DNA of 64,000 nucleotides from CAVOGJ01 sp963700865 (GCA_963700865.1 CAVOZC010000001.1:62001-126000), one strand, 5' to 3'. Numbered from the stretch's first letter, positions 54,006 through 63,923 are shown. The notes: generated by a model not told the origin, from the letters alone. Program-made: numbers and translations.

Positions 54006-55415
54006 CTACTTGCTCAAGCCGTATTCCTTGATTTTACGGTAGAGTGTCCGAGCGCCGATGTCGAGGATACGAGCCGTCTCTTCGCGGTTACCTCCCGCCA
54101 GGGCCAAGGTCTGTTCGATGGCCCAACGTTGGATTTCATCGAGTGTTTTCCCGACCAGCCCAGCGGGTCCCTCCACGGCCCGGTCAGTGGCCTCCGGTGC
54201 CACCCCCGCCAACTCGGGCGGCAGATCATCCACATCGAGTATCCCGTCCACATCGACGACCACCATACTCTCGACAAAATTCCTCAACTGCCTGACATTT
54301 CCCGGCCAGTCGTATTCAAACAGCAGGCGACTGACGTCTCCGGAAAGTCCCTTCACGGACTTGTCGTGTTTTTTGGCGTAGACGCGGCGAAAATGATCGA
54401 CCAGGGGGATAATGTCTTCGCGTCGATCTCGTAGCGGCGGTAAGGCGATCGTGATCACCTTCAGCCGATGGTACAGGTCGCGGCGGAAGGTACCCGCCTC
54501 GACAAGGTCCTCGAGATCTCGATTGGTGGCGGAGAGAATCCGCACATTGACCTCAATCGGCCGGTTCTCTCCAATGCGAGTGATCTCGCCATTTTCGAGG
54601 ACACGGAGCAATTTGATCTGCGTCGGCATCGGCATGTCGCCGACTTCGTCCAGAAACAGGGTACCGCCATGGGCATACTCGAAGCGGCCGACCCGATCCG
54701 CCGCCGCGTCGGTGAATGCTCCGCGGATGTGCCCGAACAATTCGCTCTCGAGCAGGTGCTCGCTGAGGGCGGCGCAATTCAGGGCGACGAACGGTTTTTT
54801 CTTGCGCGGGCTGTTCTGATGCATGGCCTGCGCGATCAGTTCCTTGCCGGTGCCGGTTTCACCGGTGATCAGCACGGTGGCATCCGTCGCCGCCACCCGC
54901 CGCACCCGCTCGATAACCGCCTCCATCTTGTCACTCGCGTAGATGATCCCTTCAAAGCCGAATTTCTCGTCAAGTCGTTGTTGCAGATTGGCATTCACTT
55001 GCCGCAAGCGGACGGCGTCGGCCGCCTTCTCCGTGACCGCCCGCAAGCGATCGAGATTGAGCGGCTTTTCCAGAAAGTTGAACGCCCCCTGCTGCATCGC
55101 CTCGACCGCCTTGGGCACCGACGCGTGCCCGGTCACCATGATGATCTGGCAGTCGGGCAGATTTTCTCTGGCGACGTTCAGGATTTTCATGCCGTCGACT
55201 TCGTTCATGACCAGGTCCGTGATGATCACATCAAAATCGCCGGCCTCGATTTTTTTGGCTCCCTCGGGACCTGACGTGGCCTGAGTACACTGATAACCGA
55301 CGCGGGCCAGCGTCTCGGTCATCGCCTGCGCGTGGCTCCGATCGTTGTCCACGATGAGCACTCGGATTGATGATGCCGGAGTCGTCTTGTTCGCGCCTGC
55401 GTCTGCGTCTGCCAT
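54006..55415 (-). CDS. NtrC-family sigma54 response regulator
   Basis: This 469-aa regulator has a receiver domain (phosphoacceptor Asp67 in VIITDLVM), an AAA+ sigma54-interaction domain with Walker A GETGTGKE and a Fis-type helix-turn-helix at the end (GGNREETARILDIGARTLYR). The sigma54-contact loop is GAFTDA rather than the usual GAFTGA. The following gene on the strand is mutL, 28 bp after its stop. The probable partner kinase is encoded just upstream. Its target promoters are unknown. Confidence 0.93.
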   Translation of the reverse strand: MADADAGANKTTPASSIRVLIVDNDRSHAQAMTETLARVGYQCTQATSGPEGAKKIEAGDFDVIITDLVMNEVDGMKILNVARENLPDCQIIMVTGHASVPKAVEAMQQGAFNFLEKPLNLDRLRAVTEKAADAVRLRQVNANLQQRLDEKFGFEGIIYASDKMEAVIERVRRVAATDATVLITGETGTGKELIAQAMHQNSPRKKKPFVALNCAALSEHLLESELFGHIRGAFTDAAADRVGRFEYAHGGTLFLDEVGDMPMPTQIKLLRVLENGEITRIGENRPIEVNVRILSATNRDLEDLVEAGTFRRDLYHRLKVITIALPPLRDRREDIIPLVDHFRRVYAKKHDKSVKGLSGDVSRLLFEYDWPGNVRQLRNFVESMVVVDVDGILDVDDLPPELAGVAPEATDRAVEGPAGLVGKTLDEIQRWAIEQTLALAGGNREETARILDIGARTLYRKIKEYGLSK

Positions 55416-55477
55416 AAGAATTCTTATCTTGCTGTTGGGTTCTCGCGTGCGACCGATACCTGGGTCACGCCCAGGGC

Positions 55478-56272
55478 CTAGCCCGCGGCAGGAGCATTGG
55501 CCTCGTCCGACGCGGACATCTGGGCGGCGACGTCGGCCGCAATTCTCGAAGGCATGGGAAACTCCAGGGTGAATTGCGTTCCGCGGCCCACCTCACTTTG
55601 CACATCGATGCGGCCGCCATGGGCTTCGATCCCTTTGCGGGCCGTGGGCAGGCCCAGCCCGGAACCACCATCCTTGGTCGAATAGAATGCTTCAAACATA
55701 TGCATCGCGGTCACCTGGTCCATGCCGACGCCGGTATCGATCAGATCGAGCGCCACGCCTTTCCGAGTCAAACGCGTGCGGACCGTGAGTTGCCCTCCCT
55801 CGGGCATGGCCTCGATCGCGTTCTTAACCAGATTGACCAGGGCGGCCTCGAGCGTTTGCTCGTCGAGCATGATGAGGGGCAAGTCGGCGTCCAGATAACG
55901 GACAACGTCAATGTGCTGCTCCCGCGCCTGCGGCTCAAACAGAGCCAGCACTCGCTCGACCCGTTCATTGAGGCTGCCCGCCGACATGTCGAGATGCCGC
56001 ATGCGTGCGAACCGCAGGAAATCATCCAGCAGGATCTGCAGCCGCCGACACTGCTTCTTGACAATCTCGACCTTGGCCAGCGCCCGCCGTTCCATGGGGG
56101 TCGTTGGTTGAGCCAGATCCTCGGCCAGCAACTCCATGTTCATCCCAATCACGGATAAGGGATTCTTGATTTCGTGGGCCAGCGCCCCGGCCAACTGCGA
56201 AATCTCGTGGTATTGATGGCGGAGCCGCTCGAAGGCGGCTTGCTGCTCAGCGGTCGCTTGCGAGTCGGGCAT
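55478..56272 (-). CDS. Cytoplasmic sensor histidine kinase (NtrB-like)
   Basis: This 264-aa kinase lacks membrane segments and any recognisable sensory domain. After about 25 residues it enters the HisKA domain with His33 in LAHEIKNPLSVIG, followed by the HATPase domain (LVKNAIEAMPEGG, IDTGVGM, GGSGLGLPTARKG). Adjacent to the NtrC-type regulator, separated by 62 bp, it likely forms a two-component pair with it. The signal is unknown. Confidence 0.92.
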   Translation of the reverse strand: MPDSQATAEQQAAFERLRHQYHEISQLAGALAHEIKNPLSVIGMNMELLAEDLAQPTTPMERRALAKVEIVKKQCRRLQILLDDFLRFARMRHLDMSAGSLNERVERVLALFEPQAREQHIDVVRYLDADLPLIMLDEQTLEAALVNLVKNAIEAMPEGGQLTVRTRLTRKGVALDLIDTGVGMDQVTAMHMFEAFYSTKDGGSGLGLPTARKGIEAHGGRIDVQSEVGRGTQFTLEFPMPSRIAADVAAQMSASDEANAPAAG

Positions 56273-56410
56273 GGAGGCAGTCGTCAGCTCAAGGGATGGA
56301 GGGAAATGGGTGGCGGAGCACGGGAAACCGAGACCTGCGTCGAGGCCCCCGTCAAGCGGGGCGCCGGTCGAGACCCGACCGCAGCCCCAGTTTACGGTTT
56401 TTCAGCCCAC

Positions 56411-56449
56411 AAAAAAACGCCCGCCGTTCCCCGAGGGAACGACGGGCGG
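56411..56449 (-). terminator. Rho-independent terminator of pnp
   Basis: On the minus strand a 14-bp GC-rich stem (CGCCCGTCGTTCCC with its complement, one mismatch, three-base loop) is followed by seven T. It lies 27 bases after the pnp stop and separates pnp from the kinase gene. Confidence 0.85.
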
Positions 56450-56476
56450 ATGCCTGCTGTTACGAACACGCGCCAG

Positions 56477-58623
56477 CTATGACTTGCCGCCACCCTCGGA
56501 GGTCGCCGTGGCCAGTTCATCTTCCAAGCCGAGCTCTTGGTAGGCCCGCTTGCGGCTCAGCTTGACACGGTTGTGATCATCGATGTCGATCACGAAGACC
56601 TTCATCGAATCGCCCACACGGCAGACGTCCGCGACATTGCTGACGTAGCCGTTGGAAAGCTCGCTGATGTGGCACAGGCCATCGCGGCCCGGCAGGATTT
56701 CGACAAACGCGCCGAAATCCTTAACACTCGTGACTCGACCATCGTAAATCTTGCCGATCTGCACCGAAGCCGTAATCGCCTCGACCTGATCCAGGGCCGC
56801 CTGGGCCCATTCGGCATTCGGACTGGCGATGGTGACGACGCCATCGTCGTCGACTTCGATCACGGCACCGGTCTGCTCCTGGATACCTCGGATCACCTTG
56901 CCTCCCGGACCAATCAGCAGCCCGATCTTGTCGGGATCGATCTTGGTCCGCAGCAGGCGCGGTGCGTACATCGACGTCTCGGTACGTGGACGAGGAATCA
57001 TCGAGAGCATGTTGCGCAGGATTTCGATGCGTGTTTCCCGAGATTGGGCCATCGTCGCCTTGACGATCTCCTCGCTAATCCCGTGGATCTTGAGGTCGAG
57101 CTGGATGCCCGTGATCCCGTTTTGCGTGCCGGCGATCTTGAAGTCCATGTCGCCGAAATGATCCTCATCGCCGATGATGTCGGTCAGCAGGGTCCAGTTT
57201 TGCTCGTCTTCGTAGACCAGCCCGACGGAAATGCCCGCCACGGGATTGCTATCGGCACGCCCGCGTCCATCAGCCCCAGCGTGGCTCCGCAGACCGACGC
57301 CATGGAGCTTGAGCCATTCGATTCGAGGATGTCGGAGATGACGCGAATCGTGTAGGGAAAGTGTCGGCATCCGGCAACACCGGATTGACGCTTCGCTCGG
57401 CCAATGCCCCGTGGCCGATTTCACGACGGCCGGGTCCGCGGATCGGACGGCACTCGCCCACCGAAAACGGCGGGAAGTTGTAGTCGAGCATGAACTTCTT
57501 GGAATACTCTTCTCCCAGTCCGTCCACGCGTTGCTCGTCGCGGCCGGTGCCCAGCGTGACCGAAACCAGCGACTGGGTTTCGCCGCGTTGGAAGACGGCC
57601 GAGCCGTGCGTCCGCGGCAGAACGCCAACATGGCATTCGATCGCGCGCAGCGTTTTGCCGTCACGACCATCGGGACGGGTTCCCGCCAGGATCAGATCGC
57701 GAACCACCTTCTGCTCGACATCATGCCAGACTTTCTTGAAGCGACCTTCGTCGATGGCGTCGGCTGCCGCGGGGTCGGGAATCGATCTCGGCCAACGCCG
57801 CGTGCCGAACGGCGGACACCGCTTCGCGGCGTTCCGCCTTGCCGGGCGTACCCTTGGCGGCGCGAAGCTGATCGTAATAACCCCGACAAACGCGGTCGAA
57901 CAGGCCATCATCGGTGGGCAGAGGATAATCTTTCTTGACCGCGCCGACTCTCTCGTACAGCTCCTGCTGCAGCTGGCAGATTTCGCGGATGTAGCGATGG
58001 CACTCGCGGATCGCCGCCAACATCGTGTCTTCGGGCATTTCGCGGGCGAAGCCCTCGATCATCAAGACGGACTCCATGCTGCCCGAGACAATCAGGTCGA
58101 GATCGCTGTCCTCCAGTTCCTCCATGGTGGGGAATGGGACCAATTGTTCATCGATCCGGCCCAGCCGCACTGAGGCGATCGGTCCGTCGAAGGGCATCTC
58201 GGAAATGTGCAGGGCAGCGGCCGTTCCATTCATCGCCAGCATGTCCGCATCGTTGAGCTTGTCGCTGGAAACGACGATCGCCTGACACTGGACTTCGTCG
58301 TGAAACCATTCCGGAAACGAAGGGCGGATAGGTCGATCCATCAACCGTGCGGTCAACGTCTCCTTCATGCTCGGGCGACCCTCGCGTTTGAGGAAGCCGC
58401 CAGGGAATTTGCCGGCCGCCGACAGGCGTTCCCGGTAATCACAGGTCAGGGGAAAGAAATCGATCCCGGGACGCGGTGGACCCGTCGTGACGGCATTCAG
58501 CACGACGGTATCGCCGTAAGCCGCCACCACGCAAGCCGACGCTTGTTTGGCCAACCAGCCGGTTTCCAGCGACAACACGTAATTCCCAATCTTCTTCTCA
58601 ACTCGTACTTTTTCCACGTTCAT
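56477..58623 (-). CDS. pnp: Polyribonucleotide nucleotidyltransferase (three frameshifts)
   Basis: The gene spans about 715 aa in at least three frames (58623-about 57785, to about 57358, to about 57254, then to 56477). It reads as a complete PNPase: two RNase PH domains (KREGRPSMKETLTARLMDRP, RPDGRDGKTLRAIECHVGVL with HGSAVFQRGETQ, SVGECRPIRGPGRREIGHG), a KH domain (IGLLIGPGGKVIRGIQEQTG) and an S1 domain (IYDGRVTSVKDFGAFVEILP). The breaks repair by single-base changes, e.g. in the CCC run at about 57358. The enzyme degrades RNA with phosphate. Downstream of rpsO, as in many bacteria. Confidence 0.92.
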
Positions 58624-58866
58624 TCACCTTTGCTTACATAGGTTGTGTCTGGCAAGTTGGCGGAATCCGGCTCGGAACCGTCGCGCCCCGCGGCGACAAA
58701 ACGGCGACAACAAAGAGTCGGCAGAGGGCCCCACATCCTTGTCGCCCCAACCGCACGGGCGGAGCATGGAGAAACGCCAGAGCGCGATATCGCCAGACGC
58801 AAGAATACGCCTTCGACAACTGTGCAAACGTCGCCTGACCAGAACACCAGTCGCGACCGCGGATGG

Positions 58867-59136
58867 TCACTTGCGAATTTGCAGCTTCTGAATGATGTCG
58901 ATGTATCGTTGCGGATCGATCTTCTTCAAGTAGTCCAACAGGCGGCGCCGACGACTGACCATCATCAACAGACCCCGCCGACTGGCGTAGTCCTTCGAAT
59001 GCGTGCGCATGTGCTCCGTGAGTCCGTTAATGCGTGTCGTGAGGACAGCGATTTGAACCTCGGGCGAACCCGTGTCCCCGTTGCCACGCTGGAATTCATG
59101 AACGAGAGTCTGCTTACGCTCTTTGGTGATGGTCAT
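58867..59136 (-). CDS. rpsO: 30S ribosomal protein S15
   Basis: ATG 59136 (MTITKERKQTLVHEFQRGNG) gives 89 aa, the exact length of S15. Diagnostic segments are DTGSPEVQIAVLTTRINGLT, EHMRTHSKDYASRRGLLMMV and SRRRRLLDYLKK. S15 binds 16S rRNA near the central domain. It lies 243 bp upstream of pnp. The conserved rpsO-pnp order often carries autoregulation in the rpsO leader, which I did not identify here. Confidence 0.97.
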   Translation of the reverse strand: MTITKERKQTLVHEFQRGNGDTGSPEVQIAVLTTRINGLTEHMRTHSKDYASRRGLLMMVSRRRRLLDYLKKIDPQRYIDIIQKLQIRK

Positions 59137-60020
59137 AACTGATCGCGACTGTTGAGGTCTACTCTTCCTACGTACTCGTGCCTGCGTTTCCACATACCCG
59201 CGGCGAAGGCTGGCTTCGGTGCTTCGAAGGCCCGTCGAGCCCCAAAACTCCCCAACTCCAAACACGCATCGGGCACACCAATAACTTGCAATCCCGTGAA
59301 TGTAACAGCCGACTGCCGTTTCGAAAAGACGGCCGACACCGCTTCGCCGAGGACCGGCTGCTTTGCCTCACGGGAGTCACCTACGTCGGAATCGGCGGTC
59401 AGTCGGCCAAACCGGCTAAACGCCCCGCTTCCGCCGCCGGTTTCATCCCAGTCAACCCGCATCGACCGAATCCACACCTGCGAAACCAGCGCGGAACGGG
59501 CCGGAAACCTGTCTCCCAAGTCCCGTCGTCAAATCGGAAGGCATTCGGCGCGGGATGCTTCTGGCCCCCCGCGAAATGGGAAGACCTGGCTCGCCTCGCG
59601 CGGGGAACCCCGCAAAAATGCGTGGTTTTAAAGGTTCCCACGTGGGTCGCCCGGCCACCGGCAGGAATTTGGAGAAAATACGCGGACAACGCTTGCAAAG
59701 CGGCTCACGATCGGTTTAACTATATTTCAGTTGCGGAACGGTCGTCACTACCCCTATTTTACAGGCAAGAACCACTGGATAGACGCGCTGCGATCCACTT
59801 GTTGAAAGCATGCCTTGTCCGGTTTGGCGATTGCGAATTTTTGCTGAGCTTGAAGTAAGGGACGCAGTTCTTATGAACAGAGCGGAAAACTCCGGCGATC
59901 GATGTCCTTTAAAGAACGTGGTTCGCGTTCCTGCCTCAGCCTAGGCAGGAACGTGGTCCACGTTCTTTTTTTGTCCATTGGAAGACGTTTCAGTCAGTCA
60001 CAGTTATGAGGAAGAAACTA
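59137..60020. other. Intergenic region, no gene
   Basis: About 880 bases upstream of rpsO and the PEP-CTERM gene. The plus-strand frames of 159 and 226 codons are Arg/Pro/Ser-rich and lack family features. The right end holds a long hairpin (59911-59972). The minus-strand promoter of rpsO should be here. Confidence 0.55.
59911..59972 (+). terminator. Long hairpin followed by T-run (terminator-like element)
   Basis: A 22-base left arm (GAACGTGG...CGTTCCTGCC, 59914-59935), an 8-base loop and a right arm (GGCAGGAACG...CCACGTTC, 59944-59965) with three mismatches are followed by seven T. AAA/TTT extend the stem. No plus-strand gene ends just before it, so it may be a mobile palindromic element or a leader terminator for the PEP-CTERM gene. 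Confidence 0.6.
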
Positions 60021-60695
60021 ATGTTGAAGACGAATGCAATGAAGCTTGCTATCGCCGCCGTCATCGCTTGCTGCACGGTCGCAAGCGCGGGTTGGACGGA
60101 GGTAGAAAATCCCAACTCCGGGATTGCGCTGTCCCCATCGTTTAACTACGATTCGACCACCGGTTTGATCTCCATCGACAATGTCGGCGCCAATGGCATC
60201 GTGGATTCAACGGACAATGGCCCTGATCCAAATCTTGGAGCACCTTCCTTGGGCCTTCAGGGTGATGACATCGGCATGATCAGCTTCCAGGTATCGATCA
60301 ACCTGCCAAATGGCCCGCTGACCGGCCCGCTGACCGGCTTTGCTAATGGCATCGCGTGGGCGGCCCCGCAGATTTTCAATGGCAAGGTGCAGTTGTCTGG
60401 CAACGGGGTTCTCGCATCCTTCCTGCCGATTTCGGCCGACCCCACGCCCATCGTCCAGCTTCCCACTGGCCTCACCTTTGCCGACTTCCAACGTGCCGAT
60501 GGCACGGTGGGTCTTGAAGTGGGTGCCAACTGGAACTGGGGTCAGCCCGGCGGTACGATCTTCGACCAAGACGCTGGCTCCCCTGCCAGCGGCAACTTCA
60601 CAGTTGACGGCCAGTCCGTGCCCGAACCAGCGACGGCCAGCCTGTTGCTGTCGGCCGTCCTCGCCGGCTTCGGTCTGCTTCGCAAGCGCAGCTAG
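60021..60695 (+). CDS. PEP-CTERM exported protein of unknown function
   Basis: ATG 60021 (MLKTNAMKLAIAAVIACCTV) with AGGAAG upstream gives 224 aa; ATG 60006 is the alternative. The signal peptide ends near VASA-GW, and the mature protein is Gly/Asn/Asp-rich with beta-structure propensity. The end SVPEPATASLLLSAVLAGFG then LLRKRS is a textbook PEP-CTERM signal for exosortase. Function unknown; possibly a surface or matrix protein. Confidence 0.88.
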   Translation: MLKTNAMKLAIAAVIACCTVASAGWTEVENPNSGIALSPSFNYDSTTGLISIDNVGANGIVDSTDNGPDPNLGAPSLGLQGDDIGMISFQVSINLPNGPLTGPLTGFANGIAWAAPQIFNGKVQLSGNGVLASFLPISADPTPIVQLPTGLTFADFQRADGTVGLEVGANWNWGQPGGTIFDQDAGSPASGNFTVDGQSVPEPATASLLLSAVLAGFGLLRKRS

Positions 60696-60739
60696 TTCGT
60701 CGCGGCCACACGGTCGCACCTGACGTCTGACGTCCATCC

Positions 60740-60772
60740 AGCACGCAACCCATCGGTTGCGTGCTTTTTTTT
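60740..60772 (+). terminator. Rho-independent terminator of the PEP-CTERM gene
   Basis: A perfect 11-bp stem (AGCACGCAACC / GGTTGCGTGCT) with a CATC loop is followed by eight T. It lies 45 bases after the stop codon. Confidence 0.9.
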
Positions 60773-60913
60773 GCCAACGACGCCATGGCCAGGCTGAATC
60801 GGCCATTGTCGCACAGGCAACGCACCGCGTATCCTGCACTCCCCGCAACGTCGCCGCGAACCCAAGGCTGCGTGCCGGGAACCGATCGTGCCTGGGAGTT
60901 GGTTGACTTGGTC

Positions 60914-61006
60914 GTGGGATAGGCTTCTAGCCTGTCATTTGGACAAGCGAGATAAAGAACGGGAATTGAGAAGAGGCAGTAATGACAGGCTGGAAGCCTA
61001 TCCCAC
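60914..61006. repeat. Inverted pair of family A repeats
   Basis: An inverted copy (60914-60938) and a direct copy (60982-61006) of the family A repeat are 43 bases apart and can pair over 25 bases with one mismatch. They lie just before deoC, whose ATG is at 61021, so the transcript leader could form a long hairpin. Confidence 0.75.
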
Positions 61007-61020
61007 GTTGGTGATACCTC

Positions 61021-61735
61021 ATGAACGACACTGCGATCGCCCAACTCATCGATCATGCGCTGCTGCATCCGACGCTGACGGACGAGGACATCATCGACGG
61101 CTGCCGCACGGCCGCAAGGCTGGACGTGGCCACCGTCTGCGTCAAGCCCTACGCGATTTCCTCTGGCGGTCGCAGCACTCGCCGGCAGCAACGTGGGGGT
61201 GGGCACCGTGATTGGATTTCCCCACGGGTCGCATGCCTCGTCCGTGAAGGCGTACGAGGCCGAAGCCGCGTGTCAGGCGGGCGCCGTGGAACTGGATATG
61301 GTCGTCAACGTCGGGAAAGTCCTGCAGGGTGATTGGGACTATGTGCGGGAAGATATTCGCGGAGTGGTGGAGGTGGCCAAGCGACATCGGGCCGTCGTGA
61401 AGGTGATCTTTGAGACCGATTTCGTCACCCGCGATGAAGACAAGGTGCGACTCTGCCAGACCTGTGAAGCCCTGGGGGTGGATTACGTCAAGACGTCCAC
61501 CGGTTTCGGCTACGTGAAACAGCCCACGGGGGGCTATGATTACGCCGGCGCCACCGATCACGATATTGCGCTCCTCCGCCGCTCTTGCGGACCCGCGGTG
61601 GGCGTGAAGGCCTCGGGAGGCGTACGCACCTATGACGACGCGGTTCGTATGCGGGATTTGGGTGCCAGTCGGCTGGGTTCCAGTTCCTCCGCGGCGATCG
61701 TCGCAGGTGAAGCCAGCACCCAGGAAGGCTACTGA
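61021..61735 (+). CDS. deoC: Deoxyribose-phosphate aldolase (one frameshift)
   Basis: The frame from ATG 61021 (MNDTAIAQLIDHALLHPTLT, VCVKPYAIS) breaks near 61157 and resumes one base later as LAVAALAGSNVGVGTVIGFP. The rest (VELDMVVNVGKVLQGDWDYV, DYVKTSTGFG with the Schiff-base Lys, VGVKASGGVRTYDDA) is typical DeoC of about 238 aa. It cleaves deoxyribose-5-phosphate. Ten bases separate it from the purine nucleoside phosphorylase gene. Confidence 0.9.
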
Positions 61736-61745
61736 TCGATTGAAC

Positions 61746-62591
61746 ATGCCACTCGATTTGCCCGCACCGGAACAGGTCAAAGCAACGGCGGCGGCGATCT
61801 CACGTCGCTGGACGGGAGCTCCGCGGTGCGGAATTGTCCTGGGGAGCGGACTAGGCAACTTCGGCGAGCAGATCCAACAGGAGGCCGTCATCCCGTATGC
61901 CGAGCTGGCCGGTTTTCCGCGTTCCACAGCGCTCGGCCATAAAGGGCAGCTGCTTTGCGGCCGCTGCGAAGCCCAACCGGTCGTTGTCATGCAGGGCCGG
62001 AGCCATTTTTACGAGGGCTATGGCATCCGAGCTGTGACGTTTCCGATTCTGGTGATGCGCGAGCTGGGGATCGAAACGCTGATCCTTTCCAACGCCAGCG
62101 GGGGCCTGAATCCGCAATACGCGGTCGGGGGAGATCATGGTGATCGACGATCATCTGAACCTGATGTTTCAGAACCCGCTCATCGGCCCCAATGACGACG
62201 CACGAGGGCCTCGCTTCCCCGACATGTCGGCCCCCTACGATCGGTCCTTCATCGACCAGGCACTGGGGCTGGCGCGGCAAGCCGACTTCACGGCTCACCA
62301 AGGCGTCTACGCCGCCGTCACGGGCCCCAGCTATGAAACGCGTGCGGAATATCGCATGCTGCGAAGATCGGCGCCGACGCAGTAGGCATGTCGACCGTGC
62401 CCGAGGTCCTGGTGGCCGTCCACGCGGGACTCCGCGTGCTGGGGCTCTCCGCGATCACCAACCTCTGCTGCCCGGATGTCCTGGAGGGCACATCCGGCGC
62501 GGAAGTGGTCGAGGCGGCTCGAACCGCCGAACCGAAGCTGACAACCATCGTCCGCGGCATCCTGCGCACGATGAACGCCCCCGTGACGTAG
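61746..62591 (+). CDS. punA: Purine nucleoside phosphorylase (two frameshifts)
   Basis: ATG 61746 (MPLDLPAPEQVKATAAAISR) opens a PNP of about 281 aa: GIVLGSGLGNF, MQGRSHFYEGYGIRAVTFPI, LSNASGGLNPQYAVG, MVIDDHLNLM, GPSYETRAEYRML and GMSTVPEVLVAVHAGLRVLG. One G too many in the G-run at 62126-62130 and one missing A near 62364 put the middle part out of frame. It splits purine nucleosides with phosphate to free base and (deoxy)ribose-1-phosphate, feeding DeoC after isomerisation. Confidence 0.9.
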
Positions 62592-62633
62592 CGGCCGCCC
62601 CAGCCAAATCGCGAGAAACGCAGGGAGTTTCCG

Positions 62634-63923
62634 GTGAATCCGGCCCACATCATTGCCCGTAAACGAGACGGCCATCCACTCACCAACGAGGAAATCGCTT
62701 TCTTTGTGCGGGGCTTTACGGACGACACGATCCCCGATTACCAGATGGCCGCCCTGGCGATGGCCGTTTTTCACCAGGGCATGGAAACGAGCGAAACCGC
62801 CTGCCTGACCGACGAGATGCTTCACTCGGGACAGGTGCTGACGTGGCCGGCGGGAGGTCCACCGAACGTCGATAAGCACTCGACGGGGGGCATCGGCGAC
62901 AAGGTCTCGATCCTGCTGGCGCCTCTGCTGGCCTGCTGCGGCTTGCAGGTTCCCATGATCTCGGGTCGAGGCCTGGGGGCAACGGGTGGCACCCTGGACA
63001 AATTGGAATCGATTCCTGGATTTCGCACGGACTTGTCCCTGCAAGAAATGCAGCGGATGACCACGGAAGTGGGCTGCGTGATCTGCAGTGCCTCGTCGCA
63101 TCTGGCCCCGGCCGATCGCAAGCTGTATGCCCTCCGTGACGTGACCGGCACCGTACCCTCGATTCCGCTCATTACGGCGAGCATCATGAGCAAGAAGCTC
63201 GCGGAAGGGCTCGACGCGCTAGTCCTCGACGTGAAATGTGGCAGCGGGGCCTTTATGAAGACGCCAGCACAAGCCCGGACCCTGGCCCAATCGCTGGTGC
63301 AAACCGGCCAACGAATGGGACTGGCCGTCAGCGCGCTGCTGACCGACATGAACCAGCCGCTGGGACGAGCTGTCGGAAACGCCCTGGAAATCGACGAGTC
63401 GGTGGCGGCGCTGGCTGGAGATGGTCCCGAGGATCTCACGGCCGTGACCTTGGCGCTAGGCGGAGAACTCCTGCGGCTGACCGGTCGCGTCACGACCCGG
63501 GCCGAGGGGGAGGCCCACGTGCAGCAGAAAATTGCCAGCGGGGAGGGCTTGGAAAAACTGCGGCAGATGGTGACCGCCCAAGGGGGTGATTTGGACGCCC
63601 CGCGACCACTCGCCCCGCCGTCGATGGTGCTGGCCGGTCGGTCCGGCTATTTGTCGGCGGTCGACACCGAGTCGCTCGGATTGGCCATCATCAACTTGGG
63701 GGGCGGACGCCGGGTGAAAACCGATCGGATCGACCACTCGGTCGGCATCGAGATGCTGGCCCGACTGGGGGATCGTGTCGAGGCGACGACGCCCATCGCG
63801 CGGCTCTTGTGCCCAGCGGAACAACAACCGGCCGCTGCCCGAGCCATCCAGCAGGCCATGACGTTTGAGGAAGTCCCGGCCACGCCGCCTCCGCTGATCC
63901 TGGGGCAAGTGGCCGCTTCGTGA
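62634..63923 (+). CDS. deoA: Pyrimidine-nucleoside (thymidine) phosphorylase
   Basis: This 429-aa protein starts at GTG 62634 (MNPAHIIARKRDGHPLTNEE). The family signature is SGRGLGATGGTLDKLESIPG with KHSTGGIGDKVS as phosphate-binding loop. Pyrimidine phosphorylases of the DeoA/Pdp type are this length. It catalyses phosphorolysis of thymidine/uridine and completes a deoC-punA-deoA salvage operon. The frame is intact. Confidence 0.95.
   Translation: MNPAHIIARKRDGHPLTNEEIAFFVRGFTDDTIPDYQMAALAMAVFHQGMETSETACLTDEMLHSGQVLTWPAGGPPNVDKHSTGGIGDKVSILLAPLLACCGLQVPMISGRGLGATGGTLDKLESIPGFRTDLSLQEMQRMTTEVGCVICSASSHLAPADRKLYALRDVTGTVPSIPLITASIMSKKLAEGLDALVLDVKCGSGAFMKTPAQARTLAQSLVQTGQRMGLAVSALLTDMNQPLGRAVGNALEIDESVAALAGDGPEDLTAVTLALGGELLRLTGRVTTRAEGEAHVQQKIASGEGLEKLRQMVTAQGGDLDAPRPLAPPSMVLAGRSGYLSAVDTESLGLAIINLGGGRRVKTDRIDHSVGIEMLARLGDRVEATTPIARLLCPAEQQPAAARAIQQAMTFEEVPATPPPLILGQVAAS

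Noticed and set aside
56477..58623. Programmed frameshifting in pnp
   Set aside because: Three breaks in unrelated contexts, with no slippery heptamer and similar breaks in many other genes, point to sequencing indels.
59152..59858. Plus-strand frames of 159 and 226 codons upstream of rpsO
   Set aside because: Composition is typical of non-coding GC-rich DNA, and no motif or ribosome site supports them.
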